From positions 1-55,376 of the forward strand of contig JAFGQZ010000003.1 of NCBI GenBank assembly GCA_016935435.1: a DNA stretch of 55,376 bases. Direction: 5' to 3'. The DNA is from Bacteroidales bacterium. Lineage in GTDB: Bacteria; Bacteroidota; Bacteroidia; Bacteroidales; UBA10428. Below the pieces are notes generated by a model that did no database searches, had not been told where the DNA came from, and was given only the letters and a program-made list of their open reading frames with translations. Positions within the stretch are counted from its first letter, which is position 1; every line of letters begins with the position of its first letter. The translations under genes were made by a program, and so were the position numbers. Below are positions 39,043-48,067 of the stretch, piece by piece.

Positions 39043-39851
39043 AACAAATACTGATTACCGGGCTCGATGGTTCGGGAAAAAGCACCCTGTTCGATGCCCT
39101 TGCTGCCCGAAAAACAAACAATACAACCGGTTTGCTAAGATTGCCCCATATCGATATATATGGAATTGTTAACGATAAGCCCCTTTTAAAAGCTGCCAGT
39201 TTTGTGAATTATATAAACCAACTTTCGGACCAGCAACAAAATACCGCGCTAAAAGCTGTTTCGTTGTTTGCTTCCATGTTGCTCTACAGGCCAATTATGC
39301 AGAATATGGAGTCGCAGGGCATTGAGGTAGTTATTGCCGAACGCCACCCGCTTATCGACGCTGAGGCTTATGCCGGCTATTATGCACCAAAGGCCCGGCT
39401 GCCGGAACCAGGCAGGCCACAGTTTAGCCCGATAAACAAGCAGTTTTCCTGCGAAATAGCATACCTTACCAGCCTAATCCCAGAAGAATACATAAAAACC
39501 TGCCCGGGGCCGCTTTTGGAAAATTTGTCGGCATTTGTGTTTACGTATTTCTTTACTGAAAAAAAAACCGGCATTGCAGCATTAAGCAAACTTTTTAAAA
39601 TTGAGCCGCCCCATGTTATTTACTTCCTGAAAGCTTCGCCGGAAATATTGATGCAGCGTTTGCTGTCAAGAAAAAAACATGAAGCACACGAAACCCTTTT
39701 AACCCTAACAGAATTAGACCAAGTATATTTGAAATTGGCAGAAAACCTCAAACCCGAAACATCGGTTTTATTTAACATAATTGATGCCAGTTCGTTTGAA
39801 AACCTCAACAACTTTCGTTCACAAATTGAAAAGGATTACTTCCGGATATGA
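39039..39851 (+). CDS. Thymidylate-kinase-like P-loop kinase, second copy
   Basis: 270 residues from a GTG that overlaps the previous stop (GTGA). Walker A is GLDGSGKST, followed by the ERHP substrate-loop motif and a lid region (QRLLSRKKHEA). It is longer than the first copy, with an inserted helical segment around residues 120-180. Being next to another kinase of the same superfamily, it probably acts on a different substrate or step in the same route. Confidence 0.75.
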   Translation: MKQILITGLDGSGKSTLFDALAARKTNNTTGLLRLPHIDIYGIVNDKPLLKAASFVNYINQLSDQQQNTALKAVSLFASMLLYRPIMQNMESQGIEVVIAERHPLIDAEAYAGYYAPKARLPEPGRPQFSPINKQFSCEIAYLTSLIPEEYIKTCPGPLLENLSAFVFTYFFTEKKTGIAALSKLFKIEPPHVIYFLKASPEILMQRLLSRKKHEAHETLLTLTELDQVYLKLAENLKPETSVLFNIIDASSFENLNNFRSQIEKDYFRI

Positions 39852-39945
39852 AACGTCCATGGGTAAATAATCATTAACTCACACACGAAAATGATTATTT
39901 ACGAATGGTAAGTTTTATCTGACAATTTAAAAAAATTATATACAG

Positions 39946-40329
39946 ATGAAGAAAGATATAAAAAAATGGACGTATTTCTCTTTAGCTACGGTTTTTCTTG
40001 CCCTTGCTTATTTAGGAATTGTATTGCCGGGTTTTCCGGGTACACCTTTTATTCTGCTTACGGCGTTTTTTTATGTTCGCAGTTCCGAAAAAATGTATAA
40101 CTGGCTTATGAGGCAAAAAATATTCAACAAGCTGATAAAAGAATTCGAAAACGATGTACCAATAGCCTTAAGGATAAAAGTTATGGTTCTCATTCCATTT
40201 TGGATCTCTATTCTGGTTGCTGAGCTGTTTTTTGTAGAACAAGTTTGGGCGCATATAGTTGTGCTAACCGTTGCTATTATTTTTACTGTTTTTTTACTAA
40301 GGCTGAAAAATGTGAAAATTTCGGGCTAA
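39946..40329 (+). CDS. YbaN/DUF454 inner-membrane protein
   Basis: 127 residues. It begins with a membrane helix, then the family signature LPGFPGTPFILLTAFFYVRSSEKMYNWL, and two further hydrophobic segments (VMVLIPFWISILVAELFF and a C-terminal one). It lies 94 bases after the kinase operon, in the same direction, and may be a separate unit. The function of the family is unknown. Confidence 0.88.
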   Translation: MKKDIKKWTYFSLATVFLALAYLGIVLPGFPGTPFILLTAFFYVRSSEKMYNWLMRQKIFNKLIKEFENDVPIALRIKVMVLIPFWISILVAELFFVEQVWAHIVVLTVAIIFTVFLLRLKNVKISG

Positions 40330-40353
40330 ACCTTATTGCTTACCCCACTTTTT

Positions 40354-40457
40354 AGTTTGGGTTGGAGTTGGAGTTTAGAGAAAAAAAAGGAATGGAGTTT
40401 TTCATTCTTGCTCAAAACTCACACTTTTTAGTTTGGGTTGGAGTTTGAGTTTGGAGT
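40354..40457. repeat. Left copy of the direct repeat flanking the toxin-antitoxin island
   Basis: 40354-40425 matches 41739-41812 at roughly 85% (compared by eye), followed by a second partial copy of the head at 40429-40457. Each copy contains GAGTTTTT...AAAACTC, which can form a hairpin. Confidence 0.7.
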
Positions 40458-40599
40458 AAGATAACGGTTTGCGTGTTAGAGCTGTGGCGGTTAGGCGGAG
40501 TACCAACCTAACAGTGTACACCGACTTAACGGGCTGGGGAAAATGCCAAAATACTTGAAGCCCCCGCCATTGCTTAAACACGCTGTTGGCAAACGTACT

Positions 40600-40968
40600 T
40601 TACCGGGATAATTGGTAATCTGTTATTAATAAACCTGGAGATAGATTTAATTTTTTTGTTAAATTACGTATCATCTCAACGGTTAATTTCCTTTTTCGAC
40701 TAAGTATTTCGGATACTCGGCTTTTCCCGCCAATTTCTTCTATTAAATCAATTTGTTTTAATTGCATTTCTTCCATTCTAATTTTGATCGCTTCAATTGG
40801 GTCTGGTGCTTCTATTGGATAATGTTTCTTTTCATATTCATCTACCATTAATCCAAGTATATCAGCTTCATCACTTTCAAGGGTGCCTATCTTTGCGTCA
40901 AAAACTTCTTCAAGTCTTTTCAATGCTAAGCGATAGTCATTTTCTGATTTTATTGGTTTAATATTCAT
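40600..40968 (-). CDS. higA: HigA-type antitoxin
   Basis: 122 residues from the ATG at 40968, just 10 bases after the toxin stop. The N-terminal half holds the HigA-specific leader (SENDYRLALKRLEEVFDAK). The HTH lies in the C-terminal half (KQIDLIEEIGGKSRVSEILSRKRKLT). It would bind its own promoter and neutralise HigB. The toxin-first gene order is typical of higBA. Confidence 0.9.
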   Translation of the reverse strand: MNIKPIKSENDYRLALKRLEEVFDAKIGTLESDEADILGLMVDEYEKKHYPIEAPDPIEAIKIRMEEMQLKQIDLIEEIGGKSRVSEILSRKRKLTVEMIRNLTKKLNLSPGLLITDYQLSR

Positions 40969-40978
40969 TTCTAAAAAT

Positions 40979-41275
40979 TTAAATTGTATTTGCGTCAATC
41001 TCATCGTATTCCTTATGTGTCCCAATGAACCTTATAAAAATCCATTGTTTTTCATAATGAAATTTTGTAACCAGTCGATAGGAATTACCTTTAATATTGA
41101 AAACAATTCTACTATCCTTCAAATTACTTGCATTTGTATAAGTTTGTTTTACATCACTTGGAGTTTTCCAATCAGAGCCCATTGCAGTATCATACCATGT
41201 TTTTAAATACTGTTCTGTTTCTGGATGTTTCTCCCAATATTCTCTTAATGTGCTTTTTGCAAATATTCTTTCCAC
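40979..41275 (-). CDS. higB: HigB-type mRNA interferase toxin
   Basis: 98 residues, RelE-superfamily HigB. Recognised by the WEKHPETEQYLKTWYD head, the core DWKTPSDVKQTYTNAS, and the closing FIRFIGTHKEYDEID with the His-Tyr pair. HigB cleaves mRNA on the ribosome. It is transcribed with higA. Confidence 0.9.
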   Translation of the reverse strand: MERIFAKSTLREYWEKHPETEQYLKTWYDTAMGSDWKTPSDVKQTYTNASNLKDSRIVFNIKGNSYRLVTKFHYEKQWIFIRFIGTHKEYDEIDANTI

Positions 41276-41382
41276 TTTAGTTATTTATTGACACAAAGAT
41301 ACAGCAAATTCTCATTTTGGGAACTTTTTGTTCGAACATTTAATGTGTATGTTTGCTAACTTACTTATAAAGAAAGTAAAAC

Positions 41383-41727
41383 TTATGATAAAGATTTAAT
41401 CAATGCAAAGGGCATTTTTGACATTTCTTCAAGATTTGAATAAAATTCACGGAATAATTCTTGATTAATTAGCTTTTGGTCAAATAAATAGTCAAAAATT
41501 GCAACACATTCAAATGCTGATCCTCTGGCAATAATATAGAAGTTCTTCTTATCTGGTTTGGTAAATCTTCCTGTTCCTTCAGCTATATTCAGCATAATAC
41601 TGAAAGCAGCCCTTTCAAGTTGATCTTTCTTGTTTTTACTTACCTCTGCGTGGTCCAGAAACTTTGACACAGAACTATTAAAAGACTTTGCCTTTGCATA
41701 AACTTCAAGCTTTTCAAAATCAAACAT
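41383..41727 (-). CDS. Four-helix-bundle protein of the S23/TIGR02436 group
   Basis: 114 residues beginning FDFEKLEVYAKAKSF, with the NIAEGTGRFTKPDKKNFYIIARGSAFEC segment that defines the group. Such genes were first seen as insertions in 23S rRNA and occur widely as mobile-looking orphans in Bacteroidota. It lies next to higBA, inside the repeat-flanked island. Confidence 0.85.
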   Translation of the reverse strand: MFDFEKLEVYAKAKSFNSSVSKFLDHAEVSKNKKDQLERAAFSIMLNIAEGTGRFTKPDKKNFYIIARGSAFECVAIFDYLFDQKLINQELFREFYSNLEEMSKMPFALIKSLS

Positions 41728-41738
41728 ATTCTATTTTA

Positions 41739-41812
41739 AGTTTGAGTTGGAGTTGGAGTTTGGAGAAAAAAAAATGGAGTAGAGTTTTTCAATCTTGCTC
41801 AAAACTCACACT
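41739..41812. repeat. Right copy of the direct repeat flanking the toxin-antitoxin island
   Basis: Partner of 40354-40425. It lies between the four-helix-bundle gene and tRNA-Arg. Confidence 0.7.
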
Positions 41813-41825
41813 CCAAACTTCTAAG

Positions 41826-41899
41826 TGATCCCGGAGGGATTCAAACCCCCAACCTTCTGATCCGTAGTCAGATGCTCTATTCAGTTAAGCTACGGGACC
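41826..41899 (-). tRNA. tRNA-Arg (anticodon ACG)
   Basis: 74 bases read on the minus strand. The acceptor arms GGTCCCG and CGGGATC pair (one G-T). The anticodon arm TCTGA-CTACGGA-TCAGA gives ACG. The T-arm has GGTTTGAATCC. The discriminator is A and CCA is not encoded. It decodes CGN codons after inosine modification. Confidence 0.95.
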
Positions 41900-42057
41900 A
41901 TTTTGTAATGTTCTTCGTTTGTTTAGCGATAGCGTGCAAACGGGAGTGCAAATATAGAAATTTTCACTAAAAACAATTGCCCTTTAAAAAAGTTTTTAGA
42001 AAAAAAATTACGGCTTAATTCCATGTCATTCCTTCTGGGCATACTATACACACAATA

Positions 42058-42441
42058 TCAGGCGAATAAGCTTTCGTCTCGTATGAGCATTAGAATTGCA
42101 GAGTGAGGTACAATAACATATTTCTGTCCTTTAAAATCAATTTCGTACCCACTGTTCTGCAAATAAATTGCCAAATCGCCCTCTTTAAGCTGCAAGGGGA
42201 CATATTTTACTTCATTGCTTTTATCTTTCCAGGGCTCATCGACATCGTTAATGGCTGGTATGGGATAACCCGGTCCGACTTTTACAACGTAGCCGGCCTG
42301 TACTTTTTCTTTTTCCTGTACCCCGGGGGGCAATAATAAACCCGATTTGGTTTTTTCCTTGGGCGAGTTGGGCTTTATAAGAACCCTGTCGCCAATCATA
42401 ATAAATTTTTCAAGGTCCTGGTTACCTAATTCCAAAATCAT
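42058..42441 (-). CDS. GroES-family co-chaperone paralog
   Basis: 127 residues. The Cpn10 pattern is recognisable: IMIGDRVLIKPNSPKEKTKSGLLLPPG (mobile-loop region) and EVKYVPLQLKEGDLAIYLQNSGYEI. It is longer than GroES (~95) and the loop sequence differs, which fits the Bacteroidota-specific paralog rather than the main groES. No groEL is adjacent, and no partner can be named. Confidence 0.85.
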   Translation of the reverse strand: MILELGNQDLEKFIMIGDRVLIKPNSPKEKTKSGLLLPPGVQEKEKVQAGYVVKVGPGYPIPAINDVDEPWKDKSNEVKYVPLQLKEGDLAIYLQNSGYEIDFKGQKYVIVPHSAILMLIRDESLFA

Positions 42442-42456
42442 ATTCTTGTGAAACTG

Positions 42457-43389
42457 CTAATTATCTTTTCTTCCAAATACCGAAAAATGAACATATCTTT
42501 TAGGATGTTCTTTCATATCGGCCAACAATGAGTCGAGGCTGCCTGTTGCACGGGCAAGGTTATTATACAGGGTGCTGTCGTTAACCAATAAACCGGCCGA
42601 CCCTTCATTATTGTTAATTTTATCGAGTATTGCATACGTTGCTGCCAGGGTGCTGTCGAGCCTGGCAATGGCTTGCCCCAGGTTGGCACTGTCGAGGCTG
42701 GCGCTTACATTCCTGAAATGCCCAATAGATTCGTTTATCTTTTCATTGTTGTTTTTTATATTTCCGGTAACCGACTCGATATTCAGCATCGATTTAGAAA
42801 TTGCCCCGCCAGGGGCCAACATGCCCTTTAAAGAGTACAGGCCCTCATTTAACGATGCTACCGACGAACGTATATTCGACTGGGTTTCGTTGTTAAAAGT
42901 ATTTTCAAGGGCTGCCAGTGTAGCGTTCAGTTTCTTTATAGTAACTTCAAACTCTTCCTGAAGGGGCTCCAAAATGCCCATTAAACCAGCATCGTAGGCC
43001 GCCAGAAGTGTGTCGCCAGGCATGTAATATGCTGTAGTATCATAGAATACTATTTCAAGGTCTTTGGTTGAAGCTATAGGGTTCGATTGCTTTGCTTTAA
43101 CCTTTGATTTTAAAGGGATTTTCAGCCTTTGTTCCAACACAAACTTTACTACAAAACTTTTGCCCGGTTTGTTTGCATCGAAGCTAATACCATTGATATT
43201 TCCAACTTTAAACCCTTTATAATAAACAGTTCCCGACTCAATAATGCCTTCGATATCATCGTAAACCACATAATACACATCGGTAGGTTTCAAAATATTT
43301 TTACCTTTTAAAAAATTATAACCCCAAACCGAGAGTGCAATAACAGCAATAGCTACAAGGGCAGTTTTAACTTCCCGCGAAAGTTTCAT
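42457..43389 (-). CDS. MlaD/MCE-family lipid-transport protein
   Basis: 310 residues. One N-terminal membrane anchor (VKTALVAIAVIALSVWGYNFLKG) is followed by an MCE domain with VYYKGFKVGNINGI, then a long helical coiled region rich in Ser/Asn/Leu. It is anchored in the inner membrane and faces the periplasm; family members move phospholipids between membranes with an ABC transporter. No mlaE/F genes are in the window. It lies 10 bases downstream of the amidase gene, a common Bacteroidota pairing. Confidence 0.9.
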   Translation of the reverse strand: MKLSREVKTALVAIAVIALSVWGYNFLKGKNILKPTDVYYVVYDDIEGIIESGTVYYKGFKVGNINGISFDANKPGKSFVVKFVLEQRLKIPLKSKVKAKQSNPIASTKDLEIVFYDTTAYYMPGDTLLAAYDAGLMGILEPLQEEFEVTIKKLNATLAALENTFNNETQSNIRSSVASLNEGLYSLKGMLAPGGAISKSMLNIESVTGNIKNNNEKINESIGHFRNVSASLDSANLGQAIARLDSTLAATYAILDKINNNEGSAGLLVNDSTLYNNLARATGSLDSLLADMKEHPKRYVHFSVFGRKDN

Positions 43390-43399
43390 AATTAGTTTT

Positions 43400-44614
43400 T
43401 TAGTTTTCTTTAACTTTTAATGCCTCCGACAAAGGTATAATCTTTCCATTACAAACAGCAACAATAAACGCATCGGGGTAACGGTTTTTTACAAACTTAC
43501 TGTATTCCAGTGCATCGTTATAGGTGTTTTTAGAGCCTACAACATATTTAAACCTGCCATCAGTGTTTATTTCCTGCACATCGTTAAATTCATTGAATAA
43601 ACTATCGCTCCTTTCAAGTTTTCTTTCGGAGAACAATACCTGTACTTTAAATAATACTGAATCGACACAAATATTTGCTGTATTGGTAATTTTGCTGTTG
43701 TTTGAATTTAATTTTTTATCATTATCAATTTCTGGCGCTATTGGCAAAGAGTTAACAGTATGAGCTGTGTTTTCGTTTTTGTCGCCTTCGGCAAAAGTGT
43801 ATTCGTTGCTTTCCATTGTTTTTTTAAAATCCCTGAAAGCCCTGAAAATAGCAGATGCAAGGTAGTCCTGGCCTTCTTCGCTCATCATGTACAGCTCTTC
43901 TTTTTCGTTACTGATAAACCCGGCCTCAATAAGTATAGAGGGCATAGCCGCCTGGGCGAGCACCAAAAGGCCCTGGCGCTTTACGCCCCTGTCCTTTCTA
44001 CCTGCCCGTTCGCGAAACTGGTATTGAACTGCATCGGCAAAACGTATGCTGTGTTCGTCGTAAATGTTTTGCATAAGGCTGAACATTATATACGATTCTT
44101 CCGAATTGGGATCAAAACCCTCGTAGTTAACCGTATAATTGTCTTCCAATAAAATAACCTGGTTTTCGCGTTTTGCCGCTTCAAAGTTTTCGCCACTACG
44201 GTGAAGTCCCAGAATTAAGCTTTCGGTTCCCGAAGCTGTTTCGTTTTGGGCCCAGTTTACGTGTATCGATATCATTAAATCGGCATTGTTGTTATTGGCT
44301 ATTTTTGCCCGGTCTATCAAAGAAACAAATTCATCGGTTTTACGTGTATAAATAACTTTAACATCAGGAATCTTTTCTTCGATATATTTGCCAACTTTAA
44401 GGCTTAATGCAAGGGCAATATCTTTCTCCTTTGCATGCCTGCCTATGGCTCCCGGATCTTTTCCTCCATGCCCCGCATCGATAATTACGGTACGAATTTT
44501 GTTAATGTCTTGTGCCGGTTGCTGGCTAAATGAAAACCTACTGCCTGTTAATAAAATAAAAACAAGTTGGAAAATTATAGAAAACCTAAACCCTGCTTTG
44601 AAAATTTTCTGCAT
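43400..44614 (-). CDS. N-acetylmuramoyl-L-alanine amidase with C-terminal SPOR-like domain
   Basis: About 404 residues from the ATG at 44614. It has a signal peptide, then an Amidase_3 zinc domain with the ligand motifs VIIDAGHGGKDPGA and MISIHVNWA, and the catalytic Glu in ILIEAGFISN. A charged linker precedes a SPOR-like end (VLFKVQVLFSERKL ... YVVGSKNTYNDA). It cleaves the stem peptide from peptidoglycan, probably at division sites. It is transcribed with the MlaD gene and divergent from lptD. Confidence 0.92.
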   Translation of the reverse strand: MQKIFKAGFRFSIIFQLVFILLTGSRFSFSQQPAQDINKIRTVIIDAGHGGKDPGAIGRHAKEKDIALALSLKVGKYIEEKIPDVKVIYTRKTDEFVSLIDRAKIANNNNADLMISIHVNWAQNETASGTESLILGLHRSGENFEAAKRENQVILLEDNYTVNYEGFDPNSEESYIMFSLMQNIYDEHSIRFADAVQYQFRERAGRKDRGVKRQGLLVLAQAAMPSILIEAGFISNEKEELYMMSEEGQDYLASAIFRAFRDFKKTMESNEYTFAEGDKNENTAHTVNSLPIAPEIDNDKKLNSNNSKITNTANICVDSVLFKVQVLFSERKLERSDSLFNEFNDVQEINTDGRFKYVVGSKNTYNDALEYSKFVKNRYPDAFIVAVCNGKIIPLSEALKVKEN

Positions 44615-44633
44615 GAGCAAACGTTTATTTTAT

Positions 44634-44641
44634 TAGTTTTG
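44634..44641 (+). promoter_or_regulatory. Putative -7 box of lptD
   Basis: TAGTTTTG matches TAnnTTTG and lies in the short space between the divergent amidase and lptD starts, about 46 bases before the TTG at 44687. Confidence 0.35.
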
Positions 44642-44686
44642 CTGCCTCTCAAATTTAATTTGTCAATTACAAAAATACGATTAAAA

Positions 44687-47350
44687 TTGTTTTCAGGAGG
44701 TTTCTTTAAAATAACGTTTTTAACAGTGTTTCTTCTGTCGGCTTTATTATTAAACGCCCAGGAGAACAACGCTCCGGTTCCTGATTCCCTGGCCTTGCAA
44801 GCTTCCGACACACTTAATAGCGCACAAAAAAAGAAAAAAAAACCTATTGTTGATGCCCCTGTAAACTATACATCAAAAGATTCGATGACCGTTTTTATCG
44901 ACTCTAAAGAGGTGTTTTTATTTGGCTCGGGAAACATAAAATACCAGGATTTTGAACTTACCTCCGAATATATTCAGTCGGACTTAAACTCCAATATTAC
45001 CTTTGCCCGCGGTAGGCATGATACAGCAGACGCTTATATTGGAAAACCAAAATTTAAACAGGGCAAGGAAGAATTTGAGACCGACTCGTTATATTATAAC
45101 TTAAAAACCGGCAGGGGAATTATATATAATGTTATATCGCAACAGGGCGAGGGCTATCTGCATAGCGAACTTACCAAGCGCGACAACCAGGGAAACATTT
45201 ATGTGCAAGGGGGCAAATATACCACTTGCAATGCCGAACACCCTCACTTTTACATGCAACTCTCCAAGGCTATAGTTATTCCCGACGATAAAATAATAAG
45301 CGGTCCTGCTTATTTAATTGTTGAAGACATTCCGGTTAAACTTCTGGGGCTGCCTTTTGGCTTTTTCCCAAACTCAAAAAAACGTGGTGCCGGGGTAATT
45401 ATCCCGCGTTATGGCGAAGAACAGCGCCGTGGTTTCTACCTGCGGGGTTTTGGTTGGTACCAGCCATTTGGTGAGTATATGGACATTAAACTCTTAGGCG
45501 ACTGGTATTCAAAAGGCTCATGGGGCTGGCAATTTAGCAGCGATTATAAATGGCGATACCATTTCAACGGCAATATGACTTTCAATTATAACGTAAACGA
45601 TTTTGATTACGATACCTTGCCGGGGAAAAAAGACTTTAAATGGCGCTGGTCGCACTCTCAGGATCCTAAAGCAAACCCTTCCCAGTCTTTTTCTGCCAGT
45701 GTAAACTTTTCGAGCAGCGAATTCGACCTTAACAACTCGTATAATTACACTGACAGGATGACAAATCAAAAAACCTCAAGTATAAGCTATACAAAAAACT
45801 GGGCCGGTACACCTTTTAACCTGGGCATTTCAGCCAATGCCCGGCAAAATACGTCCGACAGCACCATAAACCTTAACATGCCTACCGGTTCGTTCAATGC
45901 TTCTACCATATACCCTTTCCGTAGTAAAGAAAACACCGGAAAATACAAGTGGTACGAGAACATAGGCTTCAGCTATACCTCGCGTTTTGCCGGTGAGCTG
46001 AGCACTCGCGACTCTATGCTTTTTTACAGAACCACCTGGGACAATATGAATACTGGCTTTTCTCACACTATACCCCTGGTCTTTAATATAAAAACAAGCA
46101 AAATAAAAATGCTTACCATTTCGCCTTCGTTAAGCTACCAGGGTATGCTCTATAACAAACGAATTAGTAAACACCTCGAAGGCCCCATAAACGGGCAACA
46201 GCAAATTATTACCGACACCATTAAGGGGCTTGTATATGCCCATGCCATAAACCCAACAATAAGCCTGGGCCTTTCGCCCAAAGTAACCGGCATGTACCTG
46301 AACACACGCAAAAACCCCAATTTAATTGCCGTACGCCATGTGGTGCAACCCCGTGCATCGTTCTCCTACACCCCCGACATGCACAGTATTAACCCCGACT
46401 ATTACGACACTATTTACTATTACGACAAAGGAAAACTGCAAAAAAATACTTATTCCATTTTCGAAAAATCGATGTATGGTACACCTTCGAGCGCCGGACA
46501 AAGCGGAAGCCTCAGTCTTTCTTTGGGCAACAACCTCGAAGCCAAGCTTAAGCCCCTGAACGACACCACAGGAAAAGCAGAACCACGCAAAATTGTGTTA
46601 ATTAGAAATTTAGGATTGGCAACTTCTTATAACCCCTTCAAAGAAGAATTTAAGTGGAGCGACATTTCTTTAAACGGAAGTACACAATTGTTTAAAAATG
46701 TTCTGAGCCTGCAGATTACAAGTCGCTTTAGCCCTTATAGGTACAAAATGGTTGATACTACACAAAAAGGAGACCCTGTATATAAAGTTGTCGATGAGTT
46801 TTTCTATTCATCAGGAAAAGGACTTGTAAGGTTTACAAACCTGAGCGTAAATGCCGGCCTGAGCCTAAAATCGAAACAAGGCCAAAGCAAAGAAAAAGAC
46901 GATGCACAAACCCAGGAAGAACTCGACCAGGCGAACATTTACCGCGACCCTATGAACCCCGACTATGAGTTTGTTCCAGGATATGATGCTATTACCGGCA
47001 CTTATGTCGATTTCAGCATTCCCTGGTCGTTAAGCTTTAATTATAACTGGATGCTCAACCGCCCGGGGTTGGTAAAAGACCAGACCCTTACCCACACGCT
47101 GGGTTTCAGGGGCGACTTCAGTTTAACAAAAAAATGGAAAATAGGGTTTAACTCAGGGGTCGATTTGGTAACCAAAGAAATTACCTTTACAAATATTAAC
47201 ATTAACCGCGATTTGCACTGCTGGGAAATGCAATTTTCAATGGTGCCTTTTGGCAGGGCCCGAAATTACAATTTTACCATACGTGCAAAATCGTCGATAT
47301 TGCGCGATTTGAAATTCGACAAAAAACAGTCGTGGTACGATAATTTTTAA
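44687..47350 (+). CDS. lptD: LPS-assembly outer-membrane protein LptD
   Basis: About 887 residues from the TTG at 44687; TTG codons at 44660 or 44567 would extend it, the last into the divergent amidase gene. Start uncertain: no ATG precedes the signal peptide, which ends in LLLNAQ. An OstA-like N-terminal domain (EVFLFGSGNIKYQDFELTSEYI) is followed by a large beta-barrel rich in aromatic strands. LptD inserts lipopolysaccharide in the outer leaflet with the LptE lipoprotein, which is absent here. Confidence 0.88.
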   Translation: MFSGGFFKITFLTVFLLSALLLNAQENNAPVPDSLALQASDTLNSAQKKKKKPIVDAPVNYTSKDSMTVFIDSKEVFLFGSGNIKYQDFELTSEYIQSDLNSNITFARGRHDTADAYIGKPKFKQGKEEFETDSLYYNLKTGRGIIYNVISQQGEGYLHSELTKRDNQGNIYVQGGKYTTCNAEHPHFYMQLSKAIVIPDDKIISGPAYLIVEDIPVKLLGLPFGFFPNSKKRGAGVIIPRYGEEQRRGFYLRGFGWYQPFGEYMDIKLLGDWYSKGSWGWQFSSDYKWRYHFNGNMTFNYNVNDFDYDTLPGKKDFKWRWSHSQDPKANPSQSFSASVNFSSSEFDLNNSYNYTDRMTNQKTSSISYTKNWAGTPFNLGISANARQNTSDSTINLNMPTGSFNASTIYPFRSKENTGKYKWYENIGFSYTSRFAGELSTRDSMLFYRTTWDNMNTGFSHTIPLVFNIKTSKIKMLTISPSLSYQGMLYNKRISKHLEGPINGQQQIITDTIKGLVYAHAINPTISLGLSPKVTGMYLNTRKNPNLIAVRHVVQPRASFSYTPDMHSINPDYYDTIYYYDKGKLQKNTYSIFEKSMYGTPSSAGQSGSLSLSLGNNLEAKLKPLNDTTGKAEPRKIVLIRNLGLATSYNPFKEEFKWSDISLNGSTQLFKNVLSLQITSRFSPYRYKMVDTTQKGDPVYKVVDEFFYSSGKGLVRFTNLSVNAGLSLKSKQGQSKEKDDAQTQEELDQANIYRDPMNPDYEFVPGYDAITGTYVDFSIPWSLSFNYNWMLNRPGLVKDQTLTHTLGFRGDFSLTKKWKIGFNSGVDLVTKEITFTNININRDLHCWEMQFSMVPFGRARNYNFTIRAKSSILRDLKFDKKQSWYDNF

Positions 47351-47452
47351 CCTGTTTAATTAAATCCCTTCGGGTTCAATAAATATCATCTAATATACTG
47401 TTTTAAACAGCAAAAAAAGGATAATAATTTTAAAAGTTAATGGTTCCTGCGT

Positions 47453-47833
47453 ATGAAAAAAATTATTGAAACCAACAATGCACCTAAGGCAATAGGCCCA
47501 TATAGCCAGGCAGTTGAGGCCAATGGTTTTGTATTTACAAGCGGCCAAATACCTATCGACCCGAATACCGGGAAACTGCTGAACGGCACTATTACGGAAC
47601 AAACCATCAGGGTGCTAAAAAACCTCGAAGCCATTCTGGCAGCTGCCGGGTGCAACATGGGGTCGGTTATTAAAACTACCTGCTTTTTAAAGTCGATGGA
47701 CGACTTTGCTGCCATGAATGAGGCATATTCAAGCTTTTTTGCCATTGCCCCCCCTGCCCGATCGACAGTTGAAGTTGCCCGGCTGCCAAAAGATGTATTG
47801 GTAGAGATTGAGGCCATTGCCATAAAAAGCTAA
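47453..47833 (+). CDS. ridA: RidA-family 2-iminobutanoate/2-iminopropanoate deaminase
   Basis: 126 residues, the usual length. It hydrolyses reactive imines made by PLP enzymes. Motifs: IGPYSQAVEANGFVFTSGQIPIDP, and PPARSTVEVARLPKDVLVEIEAIA with the catalytic arginine. It is downstream of lptD by 102 bases and is probably separate. Confidence 0.96.
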   Translation: MKKIIETNNAPKAIGPYSQAVEANGFVFTSGQIPIDPNTGKLLNGTITEQTIRVLKNLEAILAAAGCNMGSVIKTTCFLKSMDDFAAMNEAYSSFFAIAPPARSTVEVARLPKDVLVEIEAIAIKS

Positions 47834-48030
47834 CCCACCAGGCAATAATTATAAAACCATATTTATACTGTGTAATTTCTAACAGGGTGTTAAAACCGAT
47901 TTATTAAATAAAATTATTTTACCCCGCAGGGCTCAACAAATTTATTAATGTGGGCCGTAATGTTGGCAGGCTAAATCGAGTAGGAGGAAAATAAAATAGT
48001 TTTCCTCCTATTTTATTTCCCGACCTCTCA

Positions 48031-48064
48031 CACCACCGTACGTACCGTTCGGTATACGGCGGTT
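48031..48064 (-). ncRNA. Group II intron domain V
   Basis: 34-nt hairpin: ACCGCCGTA pairs with TACGGTGGT (one G-T), with an internal bulge and a tip of ACC-GAAC-GGT. It is the catalytic core of the ribozyme. Confidence 0.75.
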
Positions 48065-48067
48065 CCA

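Noticed and set aside
38437..39851. Either P-loop kinase as the housekeeping thymidylate kinase (tmk)
   Set aside because: There are two diverged copies in a tight operon with a dikinase, and the substrate motif is altered. The true tmk is probably elsewhere.
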